In this document: positions 43,645-52,364 of the stretch, piece by piece | How the letters are laid out: every line of letters starts with the position of its first letter | Position numbering within the stretch: position 1 is the stretch's first letter | Assembly (NCBI RefSeq): GCF_004116405.1 | Contig: NZ_SDIC01000007.1 | Span: 1-64,000 of the forward strand | Direction: 5' to 3' | DNA length: 64,000 nucleotides | From: Halegenticoccus tardaugens | GTDB taxonomy: Archaea; Halobacteriota; Halobacteria; Halobacteriales; Haloferacaceae | Program-made: the position numbers and the translations under genes | The notes under the pieces: model-generated | Database searches by the model: none | Told to the model about the DNA's origin: nothing | What the model saw: the letters and a program-made list of their open reading frames with translations, nothing else

Positions 43645-45042
43645 TCACCCCCCATATTCCGAGTTTACGTTCGTAATCATCGTCTCGACCGCTTTCTGTG
43701 GGGTTGCTTGCCCTGTAATAACCTTCCCAGCGGCAATCTGCCACTCAGATGAAATCGTGAGATAAATCGGGACACCAGGCCGAGCGCGACCGTCTTTCAG
43801 CAGCTCTTGGTATACCTGCTGGTAAGGATCTTCCGAAAAGTACGATGACGACTCAAAGACCGATTTACGCGTCGGAAGATACGCGCCTGTCTTACAGAAC
43901 TCGGCCATATTCTCTTTCTTCGAATATTGCCCGGCATACTCTTTGGCAGCCGTTCGTTCTGCGTCATCCTGAGTAAAGACGCCGACAGTCCATCCTCCAG
44001 TCCCAGTCGATGCAGTATTAGATGACATTTGCGGAATTTTCGCAACCTTCCACTGTTGCCACTCCTCTTTGCTATCAACAGTCTCTTTAATAGTTGATAT
44101 TTGCCAGTTCCCGCCGAGAAACATCGCCGTTTCACCATTCAGTGCTGCCTGCTCCAACAAAGCGTAATCGTTGATGTTGGCGATACGTTTCGGTGTCACG
44201 CCCGAGTCGATAGTGCGTTTGAAGAACTCGAAAACATTCAGCAGGGCTTTTTTATTCGATGGCTCATCGAGTACAGGTTTCCCTTGGTCGTTTACCAAGT
44301 CTGCACCTTGCGCCCAGTACATGGCAAGATTATCAAAGGTTGTCGCCTCCCACTTTCCACCGTTGTACATGTACCCGGCCATCCCTTCGTTGTCTTTGAT
44401 GTCCTGTCCTACGGTGATGAGTTGGTCCCACGTTTCGGGCGGGTTTCCATCGTTATACTTATCTATGAGATCCTGTCGGTAATACAACGTCCGGCAGTCT
44501 GTGTTCTTCCAAACCGCCTGCCACTCACCGTCATTGACCATGACCTCTTTGACGAAGGGGAACCAATCGTCTTCATCCTCGATAACGTCCGTGACTGGTT
44601 GGAGGTGCTGTGAGAAATTCGGCACCCAAAATGAGTCGACTTGCGCCATCGATGGAGCGCTCCCCTTGGCAGCCGTTTGGAGCAGTTTTGTTTTCATTTG
44701 CTCCAAATTTGTCTGATATTCTAGCTCAATTTTAGCATCTGGATGGTTCTGCGCCCACGTTCGAAAGATCTGTTCGTATACCTTAGCGTGTGCTGGATTA
44801 TCTTCGTATGTGTGAGAAGCCTCAGGTAACAGCCAATGAGTCAATTCCGTCTCGGCATCCTCAGAACCAATACGCTCATCCGTAATCAGTTTCCCCTCAT
44901 CAGATGAGCCACCGCCACTCAATCTCTCAGTACACCCAGCGAAACTCCCTACCAGGGCACTGGCACCCGTAACAGCGCCTAGTTTCAATGCAGTTCGTCG
45001 TGGAAGCCTGGTATCTGGATCTTGCTTGGTCATTTCTCTCAT
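43645..45042 (-). CDS. Sugar ABC transporter substrate-binding lipoprotein
   Basis: 465 aa. The N terminus has a twin-arginine signal, RLPRRTALKLGAVTGASALV, and a lipobox ending in SFAGC. It is therefore exported folded and lipid-anchored, as is usual in haloarchaea. The mature part is a family 1 extracellular solute-binding protein (AKIELEYQTN..., AQVDSFWVPNF, TLYYRQDLIDKYNDGNPPET, GETAMFLGGNW, GTGGWTVGVF). The start at 45042 sits about 28 bases from an AATAATA box, implying a leaderless message; 45033 is an alternative. First gene of the operon. Confidence 0.9.
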   Translation of the reverse strand: MREMTKQDPDTRLPRRTALKLGAVTGASALVGSFAGCTERLSGGGSSDEGKLITDERIGSEDAETELTHWLLPEASHTYEDNPAHAKVYEQIFRTWAQNHPDAKIELEYQTNLEQMKTKLLQTAAKGSAPSMAQVDSFWVPNFSQHLQPVTDVIEDEDDWFPFVKEVMVNDGEWQAVWKNTDCRTLYYRQDLIDKYNDGNPPETWDQLITVGQDIKDNEGMAGYMYNGGKWEATTFDNLAMYWAQGADLVNDQGKPVLDEPSNKKALLNVFEFFKRTIDSGVTPKRIANINDYALLEQAALNGETAMFLGGNWQISTIKETVDSKEEWQQWKVAKIPQMSSNTASTGTGGWTVGVFTQDDAERTAAKEYAGQYSKKENMAEFCKTGAYLPTRKSVFESSSYFSEDPYQQVYQELLKDGRARPGVPIYLTISSEWQIAAGKVITGQATPQKAVETMITNVNSEYGG

Positions 45043-45172
45043 ACCGATAATGAATCGCTTACCAGTACTATTATTTAGACTTTATGGTTAGCTAGGTACT
45101 GAAGTAGTGAAATAATCGAGTTGCATTGGAGTAGTAAATCATTTGTGCCCATCGTATCTTGCTAGGGATAGG
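45043..45172. promoter_or_regulatory. Divergent promoter region between sugar operon and TrmB gene
   Basis: 130 AT-rich bases. Leftward TATA candidate about 45066-45078; rightward candidate GTAGTAAATCAT about 45132-45143. Between them are several TACT/AGTA half sites, including TACT-GA-AGTA at about 45098-45107. TrmB proteins bind spaced TACT-type half sites, so this is the likely operator. Confidence 0.45.
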
Positions 45173-46249
45173 ATGGAACTGGATTTGGTACGTGATACAC
45201 TCGAGAAAGCAGGATTCACACAATACGAGGCGGATGCCTATCTCACACTCGTTCGGAAAGGCGCCACATCCGCCACTGAAGTCGCAGAGACAAGTGGTGT
45301 CCCAAAGTCTCGTATCTACGATGTCCTTCGCGATCTAGAAAGGAAAGGACTGGTCGAAACATACAAACAAAATAGCTTGCAAGCACGCGCCCTTGATCCA
45401 GATTCGATCATTTCAGACCTTCGATCACGTGCGGAATCCTTCACCGACACAGCTGACGAACTGAAGGAGCTCTGGAGCGCACCCGCGCTTGGAGAACACG
45501 ACGTCACACTAGTAAAGCGACTTGAAACAGTCACCGAACGCGCTGTGCACTTTATCCGATCTGCAGAAATAGAAATACAATTAGCAATTAGCCCTTCACA
45601 ATTCCATGAACTCCGTCCGTTCCTCCTTGAAGCTCATAACCGGGACGTATTTATCAAGCTGTCAATCACGTCTACTGAGACTCCAACGGACGAACTTGAC
45701 CAGCGGTTTGATTTTGATGGCGTGGCTACTGAGGTGAGTCTGCGAGACCTCTCAGTGCCATTTTTAACGCTTGTTGATCGATCAAAGATTTGTTTCTCAC
45801 CGCAACCAGGCTCTGGGTATCAGTTTGGTATCGTTGCGAACAATCATCCCCTCGCCTATGTATTCCATTGGTACTTTGAGGCGTCTCTATGGGAACCATG
45901 GGAAATCGTATACACGACGCGAGACACCGAACCGCCGATCACCTACGTCAATATTCGGCGCTGTGTTGTGGACGTTGCTCCTCTTTACCACGAAGGCGCT
46001 GATATCACTGTCACTGCGACAGGGTTGGATACGGAAACAGGTGAGGAAAAGACCGTCACAGGAACTATCGTAGATCTCGTTTACACGGGTTCGACGGTAA
46101 ACAATCGATATCCTTCCCTCTCAGAAGTTTCTGGACAAGTGTCAATATTTATTGATGATGGAAAAGAGATCTATGGGATTGGAGGAAGATTCGCACAAAT
46201 CGAGGACCTCGAACTCTCCCGCCTCACGATCGATTCGATTTCACTGTAA
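45173..46249 (+). CDS. TrmB-family sugar-responsive regulator
   Basis: 358 aa from the ATG giving MELDLVRDTLEKAGFTQYEA; the upstream in-frame start adds MCPSYLARDR. N-terminal winged helix YLTLVRKGATSATEVAETSG, VPKSRIYDVLRDLERKGLVE. A linker coil follows, then a PLD-like segment. The C-terminal TrmB sugar-binding domain is about residues 235-358 (YVNIRRCVVDVAPLYHEGAD, VYTGSTVNNRYPSLSEVSGQ, ETGEEKTVTGTIVDL). Divergent from the sugar ABC operon it presumably controls. Confidence 0.86.
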   Translation: MELDLVRDTLEKAGFTQYEADAYLTLVRKGATSATEVAETSGVPKSRIYDVLRDLERKGLVETYKQNSLQARALDPDSIISDLRSRAESFTDTADELKELWSAPALGEHDVTLVKRLETVTERAVHFIRSAEIEIQLAISPSQFHELRPFLLEAHNRDVFIKLSITSTETPTDELDQRFDFDGVATEVSLRDLSVPFLTLVDRSKICFSPQPGSGYQFGIVANNHPLAYVFHWYFEASLWEPWEIVYTTRDTEPPITYVNIRRCVVDVAPLYHEGADITVTATGLDTETGEEKTVTGTIVDLVYTGSTVNNRYPSLSEVSGQVSIFIDDGKEIYGIGGRFAQIEDLELSRLTIDSISL

Positions 46250-46304
46250 CACCGGGACGCTAAACGAGAACGACTTCAAAACCGCACCAGCTTTAGTTTG
46301 ATTG

Positions 46305-46350
46305 GATTCTCGTGGTGAAACCCCACAACTTTAGTCATAGGTGGCTTACT
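46305..46350. mobile_element. Solo type II transposon end
   Basis: GAAACCCCACAACTTTAGTCATAGGTGGCTTAC is a decayed form of the CCCACGACT/AGTCGTGGG hairpin ending in GGCTTAC. No partner end lies nearby. It sits just after the TrmB gene. Confidence 0.45.
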
Positions 46351-46421
46351 AGACGTATCTCCTCGAAGTGGTCAGTGGGGTTCTCACGGGACCAATAGAG
46401 ACGCCGATAGTTCATTACTGC

Positions 46422-47213
46422 TCATGTCTGTTTTAACGCCGGGGGCTCGCGCCCCGCGTCGACGAGCTTGCCAGCATGGCCGATGACGACTGCGTTGACC
46501 ACTGCACCCAGCAGCAGGATGACGCCGCTAAAGTAAAGCCAGGTGACTAACAGGAGGACGCTCGCGATGAGATTGCCGCCGCCCCCACTTAGGGAGACGT
46601 ACACTTGAAACAGCATCTGGAGGGGTGCCCAGCCGACGGTCCCAACAATTGCCCTTGGAAGTACCGCGGCTCGACGTTGATTCCGGGGAACAAGTAGTAC
46701 ATCGGAAAGAGCGCGACAACGAGGCCGAAGACAAGCAGCAGGGGACTGCGAATTCGATGAATGGAATGAACGAGAAGAACGCGACGACACTGGTGGCGAC
46801 GACCATCGCGATGATCCCCAACGTGAGGGTGACGAGCATCAGTAGACCCCTCTTGATCTGGCCGACGAACGACTTCTGCGCGGTCGTTTCATAGATCTCC
46901 GAGAATGCGGTGTCGAGCCCTCGGAATACTTTGATCGCACCCCAGACGAGCGTGAGCAACCCAATGATAGATGCGCTGGCAGTCGATCCGGTACTTGCCT
47001 GTTGTTCAATTATCACTTTAATGACCCCGCCGACCGATGGGGAGACACTGTTGGTGGTGACCTCGATGATCCGTTGCTGCAGTTGGGGATGCCGACTATA
47101 GATACCGCAAGGAAGAAGAACAGGATTAGCGGGACAAGCGAGACGAACGCGTTGTAGGCGATACTTCCAGCGAGAAACGTGACGTTCTTTTCACTGAAAA
47201 TAGTCTTGGTCAT
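46422..47213 (-). pseudogene. YihY/BrkB-family membrane protein with frameshifts
   Basis: Three leftward frames join as MTKTIFSEKNVTFLAGSIAY...LFFFLAVSIVGIP, then ASASIIGLLTLVWGAIKVFR...SFVGQIKRGLLMLVTLTLG, then AIVGTVGWAPLQMLFQVYVS...LLGAVVNAVVIGHAG. Order and content are those of the YihY family (polytopic proteins once annotated as RNase BN). Frame changes fall near 47090 and near 46745-46640. It would be about 265 aa if intact. Clearly inactivated. Confidence 0.75.
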
Positions 47214-47385
47214 TTTTGCTCGTGAGACAACCGAGTGGAGATACACAGCTTCTCTATGTTGTCTGGGCAAGTTAATCGGAGGGGGGTGACTTCTCACACG
47301 ACTAAACTCGTAGACTTTCTCCTTGAATCTCTGTACCAATGCTATTCAGACCAGTTAGCCACAACTCTTATTACTCTCCTCGATT

Positions 47386-47401
47386 CTTCTTATATAAGAA
47401 G
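47386..47401. promoter_or_regulatory. Palindromic TATA box
   Basis: CTTCTTATATAAGAAG is a perfect 16-bp palindrome containing TATATA. It is centred 35 bases before the ATG at 47429. A GGAGG ribosome-binding site (about 47416-47420) follows, so this gene has a leader, unlike most others here. The palindrome could direct transcription both ways or overlap an operator. Confidence 0.5.
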
Positions 47402-47428
47402 TCGGGAGAATCCAGGAGGGACTGGACT

Positions 47429-47956
47429 ATGGCACGCCAACCAGACGAGAATGATGAGGATACACAAGATGAGACCAATCCTGAGCAAGACACCTCTCCC
47501 CATCGTCACTCAGGGATTCGTCTTGGCATCGGGCTTCGTCCAGTCGCTGATCTTTTACGAGGGCTTGTTGATGTCGATATCACCCATATTGATCACGACC
47601 CAGACCACCAATCAGCTATGCCTGAGGCGCGATTAGACAGTGAACCAACGTCTACGTCGTCTCCGAGTGGTAAGACAGACACGTCACGCTCTTCGACTGA
47701 CTATCACATCGATGTGTATGAAGGAGAAGATGAAATGACAGTCGTTGCTGATCTCCCAGGGGTTGCATTTGACGATCTCAGGGTTGGTTTAGACGAGAAG
47801 CGGTCTGATCTCGTCATCATTGTCAAGGACACAACTATTGAGCGTATTTCGCTGCCCTGGAAACTAGTACGAGTGAATACTGTAATGTACAATAACGAGA
47901 TTCTCGAAATAAATCTTCACCCGCCCGGCGGTAATCTCGACTCGCTCAACGAGTAG
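47429..47956 (+). CDS. Hsp20-like (GvpH-type) protein
   Basis: 175 aa from the ATG after a good Shine-Dalgarno. The N-terminal half is acidic and disordered, with GIRLGIGLRPVADLLRGLVD and a Ser/Thr-rich linker. The C-terminal part is an alpha-crystallin-like domain: YHIDVYEGEDEMTVVADLPG, VAFDDLRVGLDEKRSDLVII, NTVMYNNEILEINLHPPG. The layout resembles the gas-vesicle accessory protein GvpH more than classical Hsp20. No other gvp gene is in the window, so a gas-vesicle role is doubtful. Probably a small chaperone. Confidence 0.68.
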   Translation: MARQPDENDEDTQDETNPEQDTSPHRHSGIRLGIGLRPVADLLRGLVDVDITHIDHDPDHQSAMPEARLDSEPTSTSSPSGKTDTSRSSTDYHIDVYEGEDEMTVVADLPGVAFDDLRVGLDEKRSDLVIIVKDTTIERISLPWKLVRVNTVMYNNEILEINLHPPGGNLDSLNE

Positions 47957-48028
47957 ACAATCAAGGAGAGAGAGTCCCGGCGTTCACGGCGGGCATGAAT
48001 CCGACAACAAGGACACAGCCACTGACGC

Positions 48029-48160
48029 TCAGTCCGGGGTATCCAAGTTATCGGCTGCGTGGAGCAACATCCCTTCTCACGTCAGGCCGTGTTCTTGCTT
48101 GATTCGCTTCAACCGTTCATGCATGTCATCGCCAACTACTACGTGGACGTTCTTTGCCAT
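48029..48160 (-). pseudogene. tnpB-associated small gene with a premature stop
   Basis: MAKNVHVVVGDDMHERLKRI, KQEHGLT-stop-EGMLLHAADNLD, then stop. The TGA replaces the Trp codon of the paralogue at 15366 (HRGLTWKGLLLEG). Position and orientation relative to tnpB are the same. This confirms that the small gene is a regular part of the element. Confidence 0.55.
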
Positions 48161-48213
48161 ACATACACACAAAATCCAAATACACATCAGCCTTCGAACT
48201 CAAGGAGTCGTTG

Positions 48214-48985
48214 ATGACGCGGACCAACACGTTCGAGGTGGTTCCTTAGTCCGACGCGGACGAGGAGTTACTTCGACGCCTGTTGGACGCTTCTGCCGCA
48301 CTCTGGAACGAAATCAACTACGAGCGTCCCAAAATCGCGATGCGATTTTGTGTGCGCACGAGACCGAAGGTCTCGTGAACGCCGCGAGAACTACGCCGAC
48401 GTATGGGACAGCAGCGAGTATGCGGCCGCTACGGCGGCACGCTTGGGACTTCGACCGTTCAGCAAATCGAACGGAAGAACCGCGAAGCGTGGCGGTCGTT
48501 CTTCACGCTCAAGAAAAAGGGAGAAGCAAACGGCAAACCCGGCTTCTGGGGCAACGCCGAAGACGGCCGAGAACTCCGCACGTACATCCGCAATACGTCG
48601 TATTCAGTTGAGTTGAGCGAGTATTCCCGGCTCGGAATCTTCGTCGGCCAAGACCTGAACGACGAATACAGACCCGGACGACAGGAATGCCTCCGGTCGA
48701 AGTCCGGGGCGAACTCAACTGGAAAGAGTACAACAAGCAGGGTCGGTTAGAGTTGTTCTGGGACGAGCACGCACTGACATTCGGGGCTTTTCAGCCAGTC
48801 ACAATCGACACTTCTCGGCTAGCACCACCATTGGCGGACAAAACCGCCGCTTTGGATATTGGTGCGAACAATCTCGTCGCCTGTACGACCACGATCGACA
48901 CGCAACTGCTGTACGAGGGCGCGACCTGTTCGAGTGGTTCCGCGAGACGACGCGAAAAATTGCCCGTGTAACCGATCCTCCTCTC
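48214..48985 (+). pseudogene. tnpB: tnpB with stop, mini-insert and frameshifts
   Basis: Starts MTRTNTFEVVP, hits TAG, continues SDADEELLRRLLDASAALWN and EINYER. A double-hairpin insert (48328-48383) then breaks the frame. The sequence resumes [35 protein letters not shown] and, after another shift, [20 protein letters not shown] and ALDIGANNLVACTTT (first RuvC motif). It ends soon after, so the C-terminal third is missing. Closest to the tnpB at 15556. Confidence 0.75.
48328..48383. repeat. Double-hairpin mini-insert, copy 3
   Basis: AAAATCGC-GAT-GCGATTTT (48331-48349), spacer GTGTGCG, CACGAGACC-GAA-GGTCTCGTG (48357-48377), then AACGCC. It splits tnpB between the codons for YER and ENYADV. 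Flank and spacer match copy 1 on the reverse strand (GGCGTTC, then hairpin, then GTGCCCAC or GCGCACAC, then hairpin, then GGG); the stems differ completely. Confidence 0.65.
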
Positions 48986-48999
48986 CACGAGCGAGGTCG

Positions 49000-49310
49000 C
49001 AAGACCGAGCAAAGTGGGAGGGCTTTGATGTGGTCCTCGTCCGCAAATGACGAGACAGGACGTTTCTTGCGCCCCGTCTCCTGAACGTCCTTCGGAGTCG
49101 GCGGACCCACCATTCGGGGCTGGGCTACGGCGGGCCGTACTGAGCAGAACTTATGCCACCATAGCACTACGAGATAGTACGATCGAGTGCAACGTGACGT
49201 TGCCTCCCACCATGTCGATGCCCTCACCGACCGACTCGTTTGCTTCTCCGAGGTTCGCTCCGTGAGGCCGGAGGCTCCACCTTGAAGTATGCTGAACATA
49301 GTATCTCAAT
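49000..49310 (-). mobile_element. Decayed left end of another tnpB element
   Basis: At about 49262-49298 the sequence repeats the outer terminus seen at about 704-735 (GTGAGGxCGGAGGCTCCACC, then TTGAAxTATGCTGA). The DNA between here and the tnpB relic at 48214 has no credible gene. It is read as the remains of an oppositely oriented element fused to the first. Confidence 0.45.
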
Positions 49311-49355
49311 TGGCTGGCAACACGTTTATGCCCGTGGCTACAGCAAATTACCCGT

Positions 49356-49514
49356 ATGATGACATCCGCTTACCAGAGTACGTGTCCACTATGCCACTAT
49401 GATTGTACCAGTCACGATCATCTTCGGTGCCACCTTCATCGACACCACCGTAAACAGGAACTCATCGATGCCTATCTCGCAGTCTGCCAGGACAAAACAC
49501 CACTGTTGCTGTAG
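49356..49514 (+). CDS. 52-aa C2H2-type zinc-finger protein
   Basis: The frame MMTSAYQSTCPLCHYDCTSH continues DHLRCHLHRHHRKQELIDAY to a TAG at 49514. CPLC and the following H-x-H/H-H group (HLHRHH) form a C2H2-like finger, with the LIDAYL helix after it. Tiny C2H2 proteins are common in haloarchaea and their genetic elements. A MITE inserted 20 bases past the stop interrupts whatever followed. Confidence 0.5.
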   Translation: MMTSAYQSTCPLCHYDCTSHDHLRCHLHRHHRKQELIDAYLAVCQDKTPLLL

Positions 49515-49525
49515 CCACCCTTCTG

Positions 49526-49665
49526 ACAACAACGGCTCTGTTGAAATCCTTCAGCGTTGACATTGAGAAGAGTTACTCTTCTCACCGAATTCCGCGGTTC
49601 CGATACGAACGAACTTCTCAGTAAATCGCAAGATGGCAAGAGGGTTTCAACAGAGCCACAACAAC
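49526..49665. mobile_element. 124-bp MITE with IS6-like ends and 8-bp target duplication
   Basis: The element at 49534-49657 starts GGCTCTGTTGAAA and ends TTTCAACAGAGCC, exact inverted repeats. It is flanked by ACAACAAC on both sides (49526-49533 and 49658-49665). IS6-family transposons make 8-bp duplications and have GGCTCTGTTGxAA-type ends. Only about 100 internal bases remain, with no transposase. The solo end at 26835 is from the same family. Confidence 0.72.
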
Positions 49666-49782
49666 CTAATCAAGCGCTGGTACAGAAAAATCTCTCACCG
49701 TGGCTATAGTATCTACTCAGCACGTAAACAAGTGAAAAATATGTTATCGTGCTGGTTAAAGAGCTATTTATCTCTTCAGTAG
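49660..49782 (+). pseudogene. Basic protein tail beyond the MITE
   Basis: The frame NNLIKRWYRKISHRGYSIYS, then ARKQVKNMLSCWLKSYLSLQ-stop, starts at the right target duplication. It was therefore cut by the MITE. The composition is basic, unlike host genes, and suits a transposase C terminus or a phage-type protein. Family not recognised. Confidence 0.35.
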
Positions 49783-49872
49783 TGTGTTGTAGATTCAAGT
49801 GATTAAGTCCCACTACAACTACTCAGTCTTGTCGCTGTACAGGATGGCGGAATAATAAGCCAACAGATATTT

Positions 49873-50130
49873 GTGGTTGTGTGGCATACCCTCGCTTGGG
49901 GAGGAATCAGAGTAACAGGATGTGAAGTGCCAAACGTTCCTTTAGCCCGTCTCCTCCCCATCACTGCTGGGGCACAGATTCTGGCTGCCACAGACGTCGA
50001 CGAGGAGACGAAAACTGCAGAACTTGAGGCGCTCGTCGAACGTACAGAACAAGCAGGTAGCGACATCACTGTCGACGCCGTGGCTAACGAACTTGAGGAC
50101 CAGCATATTGGCGTTCCCTCGTACAGCTGA
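49873..50130 (+). CDS. Unrecognised 85-aa ORF
   Basis: MVVWHTLAWGGIRVTGCEVP, then LARLLPITAGAQILAATDVD, then an acidic tail EETKTAELEALVERTEQAGS and ANELEDQHIGVPSYS. The second half has a halophilic composition and probable helices. The first residues do not, so the true start may be later (for example after CEVPNV). Surrounded by transposon debris, it may be a fragment. No function proposed. Confidence 0.3.
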   Translation: MVVWHTLAWGGIRVTGCEVPNVPLARLLPITAGAQILAATDVDEETKTAELEALVERTEQAGSDITVDAVANELEDQHIGVPSYS

Positions 50131-50260
50131 GTTCACTTGAACGACTTTCGTCTCTTCGAACTCCACGGGCGGTGTTATCCATGGACGACTGAGGATGAGC
50201 TACTCGATGCGACGGGCGAGCTTCCAGAGTCCCCCAGACCGGGCTGGGAACAACGGTGAA

Positions 50261-50740
50261 CTACCCTGCCCCCAGCGAGGCCGCAAGGCTGAGCAGGACG
50301 GGGCTTCCTGTTTCCACGACGCGCTGTGCAGACACCGAATTGGTGTCCGGAGGGAGCGCAGTCTCAGCAGGCATTGAATCAGAGTGAACCATCCCTACTT
50401 GATTGAGTCCGCGAGAGAGGATGTTGTACGTGGCGTTGAGGTCACGGTCCGCTTCGAACCCGCACGACGGGCACGAGTGTTCGCGCACCTATAGCGGTTT
50501 CTCGGTCGAAACGCCACACTCCGAACGCTTCTTTGTCGTTCTTCGTGGATCAACGGCGATAACGTGCGTGCCTTCGCGCTCGAGCTTGTATTCAAGCGCT
50601 TGGAGGAACGTGCCCCCACGCCGCTCCGGCGCGGTTCCGGCTGTTCGACGGAAGTTCCATCAACCCTTTCGCGTTGAGGTCTTCGACCGCCACGAGGTCG
50701 TATTCCCGAGCGTAGTAGTTCGAGAGTAGGTTTCGCACGT
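50261..50740 (-). pseudogene. tnpB: tnpB C-terminal remnant
   Basis: Leftward frames spell NYYAREYDLVAVEDLNAKGL, LEYKLEREGTHVIAVDPRR, ECGVSTEKPL-stop-VREHSCPSCGFEADRDL, NATYNILSRGLNQVGM. They include the RuvC-II Glu (VAVEDLN), the zinc ribbon and the DRDLNATYNI RuvC-III motif. An in-frame TAG (50490) replaces Trp, and frameshifts occur near 50620. The N-terminal half is absent. It lies directly upstream of the GH47 gene. Confidence 0.72.
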
Positions 50741-50814
50741 AGCCGTGGCTCCCCGACTATTCCACCCTCTCGCCGGTAGATATAAATAAAAGTATATCAG
50801 AATAAAAATGCAGC

Positions 50815-52263
50815 ATGAATAATAATAAACTAACATCTGAAACTGATCGGCCGACCGTACTCAACCGCCGTACTGTCTTAGGAGGTCTGCTAGGGGGCAG
50901 TTTCGGGGTGCACACTCTGAGCAAAACGACACTTGGAAAGCCAACGCAGCAGTCTGCCTCTTCGACTCGGCCAGCCGATCCTGCAGTCGCGAACGATGTC
51001 CGTAACGAATTTCTCCATGCCTGGGAGGGATACAAAGAATACGCGTTCGGCCACGATCGACTCAAACCACTTTCCAAATCGTTCGACGAGTTTTTCCTTG
51101 AAGGTGAGTCGCTCGGACTGACGATTATAGAGAGCCTCGATACGATGTATTTGATGGGGCTCGATGGTGAATTGGAAATCGCTGTTGAGTGGATTGAAAA
51201 CCATCTCACATTTGATTACGATCAAGAGATTCAAGTCTTTGAGGCGACCATCCGTCTCGTAGGTGGGCTCATAGCTGGGTATCTAGCTACCGATAATGAG
51301 ACACTAGTAAACCTAGCTACAGATCTTGCAGATCGCTTGCTCCCAGCATTCGAAAAGTCAGCTACAGGTATGCCGTATCGATTCGTGAACCTCCACACGG
51401 GGGAGGTAAGCGGATCTGAAAATTTCTTGGCCGAGATTGGAACTCATATCGCTGAATGGGGTGTCCTCTCTGAGCTTGTGAATGACGATCGATACTACAA
51501 CGCCGCAAAGAAGGCATTGGAGGCGGTGTACGAACGTCGGTCAGATCTCGATTTAGTTGGTGCCACCATCAATGTTGAAACTGGAGAATGGGTCGACCCA
51601 GTCGCTCGGATCGGGCCGCCTGTGGACTCCCTCTATGAATACCTCTGGGACGGGTGGGTACTCTTCGGCGATACTGATCTCCTCCGTTGGTACAGTGTTC
51701 TCTTGGATGGGATTCTCACCCATCAAGCAGAGCGGTACAATGGGAACCTGTGGTTCAAACGTGTTGATATGAACAGTGGCGAGCTCGTGAACAGAGAACA
51801 GAGCGAACTGGCACAATTTTTCGCGGGCCTTCTCTGCGAGTCCGGCCAGCCTGCTCTCGGAGGTGAATACCATGATTCATGGACTGAAGTCCATGAACTG
51901 TATGGATTGCCCCCTGGGCACGTCGATTACTCTGATCTCTCTGCTATTTCCACAACTTATTATCTTCGACCGGAGTACCTTGGCCCGGCACTCTTACTCT
52001 ATGACGAAACCGGAGACGAGGTCTACCGCGAACGTGCTTACCGTCACTACAAGCAAATGAAGGAACATTGCCGTGTTTCGACCGGCTACACGGTCATCGA
52101 CGACGTCACAACACGGCCGATGCAACAGGGTGATTTGACGATGGGATACTGGTTCTCTGAAAATATGAAATACCTATATCTCCTTTTCTCAGAGCCAGAG
52201 CGGCTTGATCGCCAGAATTATTATTTGACTACTGAAGGGAATGTACTTCGAGGTCTAAAATAA
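50815..52263 (+). CDS. GH47 alpha-mannosidase, Tat-exported
   Basis: 482 aa. Signal VLNRRTVLGGLLGGSFGVHT has the twin arginine. The catalytic domain follows glycoside hydrolase family 47 (class I alpha-1,2-mannosidase, an inverting, calcium-dependent alpha-barrel): IIESLDTMYLMGL, FEATIRLVGGLIAGY (Glu143), PPVDSLYEYLWDGW (Asp271), YLRPEYLGPALLLYDETGD (Glu387), FSENMKYLYLLFSE (Glu449), and Thr473 in LTTEGN as the calcium-binding Thr. All key positions of the family are kept. It would trim terminal mannose from external glycans. It is AT-richer than average; a TATA box (ATATAAATA) lies about 35 bases upstream. Confidence 0.88.
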   Translation: MNNNKLTSETDRPTVLNRRTVLGGLLGGSFGVHTLSKTTLGKPTQQSASSTRPADPAVANDVRNEFLHAWEGYKEYAFGHDRLKPLSKSFDEFFLEGESLGLTIIESLDTMYLMGLDGELEIAVEWIENHLTFDYDQEIQVFEATIRLVGGLIAGYLATDNETLVNLATDLADRLLPAFEKSATGMPYRFVNLHTGEVSGSENFLAEIGTHIAEWGVLSELVNDDRYYNAAKKALEAVYERRSDLDLVGATINVETGEWVDPVARIGPPVDSLYEYLWDGWVLFGDTDLLRWYSVLLDGILTHQAERYNGNLWFKRVDMNSGELVNREQSELAQFFAGLLCESGQPALGGEYHDSWTEVHELYGLPPGHVDYSDLSAISTTYYLRPEYLGPALLLYDETGDEVYRERAYRHYKQMKEHCRVSTGYTVIDDVTTRPMQQGDLTMGYWFSENMKYLYLLFSEPERLDRQNYYLTTEGNVLRGLK

Positions 52264-52364
52264 ACGCTGCAGAAAATTCCCGAGACATCGTTCTTCGATT
52301 CTAACCAATGGTCACTATGGCTGTTTAAGGCGGTGTCATTAAATGGTCATCCGGTTGCGGCCGA

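Larger units (their letters stand above)
47966..49000 (+). mobile_element. Degenerate IS1341-type element
   Basis: It begins near the hairpin GTCCCGGCGTTCACGGCGGGC (47974-47994). It contains a broken leftward small gene and a broken rightward tnpB, the same order as at 15295. The right end is not clear: sequence after about 48985 turns into a different decayed terminus. No tnpA. Confidence 0.55.
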
